Assembly (NCBI GenBank): GCA_002480645.1
Contig: DLCN01000028.1
Coordinates: 1 to 64,000, forward strand
Length of the DNA: 64,000 nucleotides
Source of the DNA: Balneolaceae bacterium UBA7797
Lineage (GTDB): Bacteria; Bacteroidota; Rhodothermia; Balneolales; Balneolaceae
Direction of reading: 5' to 3'
The position numbers and the translations under genes were made by a program. Positions 62,023-64,000 of the stretch are shown here, piece by piece (the first letter of the stretch is position 1; the number at the start of each line of letters is the position of its first letter). The notes under the pieces were generated by a model. That model was not told the origin of the DNA and ran no database searches. It saw only the letters and a program-made list of their open reading frames with translations.

Positions 62023-63468
62023 TCAAAAAACCTGAATTGAACTTAGTACCGGTGCGGCTTTCGAATCATGGATAGAGATCCTTAGTTTCGAAGTCTCCAC
62101 CGGATCAATTCTGAGAATTCTTTTATAGCCGATGCTCGTCGCTTCTGCGATCTTTTCCCATTCCCCATCAACATCCGCTGTTATACTGAACTCCTTCACC
62201 CTCTGCCCGAGTTTGATGTATTCCTGAAGTACTACAAAGTTGATCTCCCGTTTATCATCGAACTGAATTTCGATCTCTCCGGAGGTCACACCATCATTGG
62301 TCGCCCAGTACGTTTCTTTATCATCATCGATCAGATTTTCAGCAGAAAAAAACTGCGAATTTCCCCGCACATCAGAAGCTTTGATCGTTGCATCCAGGGC
62401 CAGATCATTTGCAAAGCGCTGGTCCAGCAATGCTTTGAATCCCTGTAACGATGCGACATCGTTCTCATGAAAAAGCCCGCGTTTATCTGGAGGAATATTC
62501 AGCAACAAGGTAGATCCTCGTCCCACCGAAGTCAGATAAATATCAAATAATTCCATCGGTGATTTCACCAACGAATCTTCACTTTCATGGTAAAACCAAC
62601 CCGGTCTTATGGATGTATTTGCTTCGAGTGGAACCCAGCTTTTCCCGTCCTCCGATCCGGTGTTCAACAGATCTTCGATCCCATATTTACCGGCATACAA
62701 TGTATCTGTGGTGATGGTATTCCAGTTTGTAAAACCTGCACTTGCCCGTTCATTCCCACCCCAGCGAACTCCGGGACCCGCATCACTAAAAAAGATCACA
62801 TCCTCCTGCATATTTCGAACCAGTTCCAGCGTCCCAGGCCAATCGTAATAGGTTGAGCCGTCAATTCTGCGCATTTCATCCGCACCGCCATAATATCCGT
62901 CACCCCCATTGGCTCCATCAAACCACATCTCAAAGATCTCGCCATATCCGGTAAAAATCTCTTCGAGCTGTGCTCTGTAATAATACACATAAGCAGGAGT
63001 TCCATAATCTGCCCGGTTCCGGTCCCACGGAGATAAATAGATACCAAACTTTAAGCCATATTTTTCACACGCTTCTGATAGCTCTTTAACAATATCTCCC
63101 TTTCCATTCTTGTAGGGACTGTTTGCGATATCATGTTCCGTATGCTCAGAAGGCCACAAACAAAATCCATCGTGGTGTTTTGCAGTCAGGATCACCCCTT
63201 TAAATCCGGCCTCTTTCAAAACCGAAACCCATTGCTCCACATCTAAACCGGAGGGATCGAATAATTCCGGTGATTCATCTCCGTACCCCCACTCTTTATC
63301 GGTAAATGTGTTTATGGTGAAATGTATGAAGGCATTCATTTCCATTTCGTGCCACATCAATTGCTGTTCGTTTGGTACAGGCCCCACAGGCTCGGGTGGC
63401 ACGGTTGAGCTACAATCAGTTAGCAGGATGAGTACTAGTAATAAATAGAGGATTCGGATCTGGCTCAT
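62023..63468 (-). CDS. GH29 alpha-L-fucosidase lipoprotein
   Basis: 481 residues from ATG 63468; a lipobox LILLTDC follows a hydrophobic signal, so it is membrane-anchored outside the cytoplasm. The catalytic TIM barrel has MNAFIHFTINTF, KGVILTAKHHDGFCLWPSEHTEHDI, GIYLSPWDRN and the nucleophile segment EIFEMWFDGANG, all typical of GH29. The last 130 residues resemble an F5/8-type carbohydrate-binding domain (AENLIDDDKETYWATNDG). It removes fucose from glycans. No other glycosidase gene lies nearby. An ATG at 63513 lacks a matching signal. Confidence 0.9.
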   Translation of the reverse strand: MSQIRILYLLLVLILLTDCSSTVPPEPVGPVPNEQQLMWHEMEMNAFIHFTINTFTDKEWGYGDESPELFDPSGLDVEQWVSVLKEAGFKGVILTAKHHDGFCLWPSEHTEHDIANSPYKNGKGDIVKELSEACEKYGLKFGIYLSPWDRNRADYGTPAYVYYYRAQLEEIFTGYGEIFEMWFDGANGGDGYYGGADEMRRIDGSTYYDWPGTLELVRNMQEDVIFFSDAGPGVRWGGNERASAGFTNWNTITTDTLYAGKYGIEDLLNTGSEDGKSWVPLEANTSIRPGWFYHESEDSLVKSPMELFDIYLTSVGRGSTLLLNIPPDKRGLFHENDVASLQGFKALLDQRFANDLALDATIKASDVRGNSQFFSAENLIDDDKETYWATNDGVTSGEIEIQFDDKREINFVVLQEYIKLGQRVKEFSITADVDGEWEKIAEATSIGYKRILRIDPVETSKLRISIHDSKAAPVLSSIQVF

Positions 63469-63577
63469 AGGTAGATAGATGAATTGCAGGTTGAGTGTAG
63501 TGAATTGCATCAATCAGCTCAATTTAAATTTTGATAAATGCCTGCAACCTGATATTCTCTGCCAAAAAATTACAATC

Positions 63578-64000
63578 GTGGTATATCAAAGTTACTTAGA
63601 AACTCCTATCGGCTTTCTCAGGATCTTATCAAACGGGGATGGGATCACCGAGATCAAATTTATGGATACCGATGGTCCCGAAGATCCTGATGCTCACACA
63701 GAATCAGCCCGTACCCAATTACGTGAATATTTTGAAGGAAACAGAGCCTCCTTTCAACTCACACTGATCCCGAACGGCACCGAATTTGAAGAACGGGTTT
63801 GGAATGTATTGCAGGAGCTACCCTTTGGTATTACCACAAATTATGGATCCATTGCGAAACAACTTGGGGATGTGAATGCCTCTCAGGCTGTAGGATCTGC
63901 AAACGGAAAAAATCCGATAGCCATTGTGATTCCCTGCCATCGTGTGATCGGTCGGGATGGAAACATGACCGGATATGCCGGTGGAATAGAGCGAAAAGAA
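63578..64000 (+). CDS. ogt: O6-methylguanine-DNA methyltransferase, 3' end outside the window
   Basis: 141 codons from GTG 63578 to the window edge, open throughout. The acceptor cysteine C120 sits in IPCHRVIG, preceded by the ASL helix (VWNVLQELPFGITTNYGSIAKQLG) and followed by the usual G-x-x-x-G-Y-A-G-G. The N-terminal ribonuclease-like domain is present and short (Ogt type, without the Ada metal-binding domain). It transfers alkyl groups from DNA bases to itself. Divergent from the fucosidase. Confidence 0.92.
   Translation, partial: MVYQSYLETPIGFLRILSNGDGITEIKFMDTDGPEDPDAHTESARTQLREYFEGNRASFQLTLIPNGTEFEERVWNVLQELPFGITTNYGSIAKQLGDVNASQAVGSANGKNPIAIVIPCHRVIGRDGNMTGYAGGIERKE

Overview
The window looks like chromosomal DNA of a Bacteroidota-type bacterium, most likely the Balneolota/Rhodothermota side (Balneola, Gracilimonas, Rhodohalobacter-like). 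Supporting signs are a carboxypeptidase-regulatory-domain TonB receptor, PD40/TolB propeller proteins, a DUF5723 outer-membrane protein, a bacillithiol deacetylase, many TTG/GTG starts, and ATG starts often preceded by weak Shine-Dalgarno sites. The assignment rests on protein resemblance only; there is no rRNA or tRNA gene in the window.

Layout. 0-14 kb: a MuiA/DUF4139 envelope protein, rsmB, a decayed GxxExxY gene, valS, a DUF559 nuclease gene framed by structured inverted ends, a PcrA/UvrD helicase, a DUF5723 protein and lon. 14-27 kb: accessory envelope and stress genes (AraC-TPR regulator, ankyrin lipoprotein, acyltransferase, serine hydrolase, aldo/keto reductase, PfpI), a dead HU-like gene, an ankyrin/PD40 protein, an M1 peptidase, rsgA and a DUF6588-type protein. 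27.7-34.9 kb: a minus-strand block encoding a MacAB-TolC-like tripartite exporter (ATPase, adaptor, outer-membrane factor, two FtsX-type permeases) interrupted by three small DUF883/holin-like membrane proteins. 35-44 kb: bshB1, a TolB-like propeller, a DUF4198 protein, a second EF-G paralogue, asparaginase, a PolB-type exonuclease and twin lipoproteins.

43.9-50.7 kb is the accessory core. First come about 1.85 kb of gene-free, REP-like repeats. Then follows a cluster of cassettes separated by three attC-like sites with no integrase in view, a CALIN-like integron fragment. The cassettes carry a coiled-coil membrane protein, two secreted proteins, and a two-gene AAA ATPase plus TOPRIM-like pair that resembles anti-phage defence modules (PARIS/OLD/RloAB-like).

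51-64 kb: amt, a lipoprotein, a MerA-like flavoprotein, ppdK, a three-gene histidine-rich/TonB-receptor locus probably for metal uptake, a LEA2 lipoprotein, a GH29 fucosidase lipoprotein and a truncated O6-methylguanine methyltransferase.

The most unusual observation is a family of structured terminal elements of the form AAGTC-[arm]-TTGA-[arm']-spacer-[tail resembling arm']. One inverted pair frames the DUF559 nuclease gene at 6.8-7.3 kb, and a second inverted pair at 44.6-44.8 kb has no gene inside. Arm and tail sequences change together between copies. A decayed GxxExxY gene is framed by its own inverted CACNGAG-type ends. Together these suggest small nuclease-associated mobile or REP-like elements.
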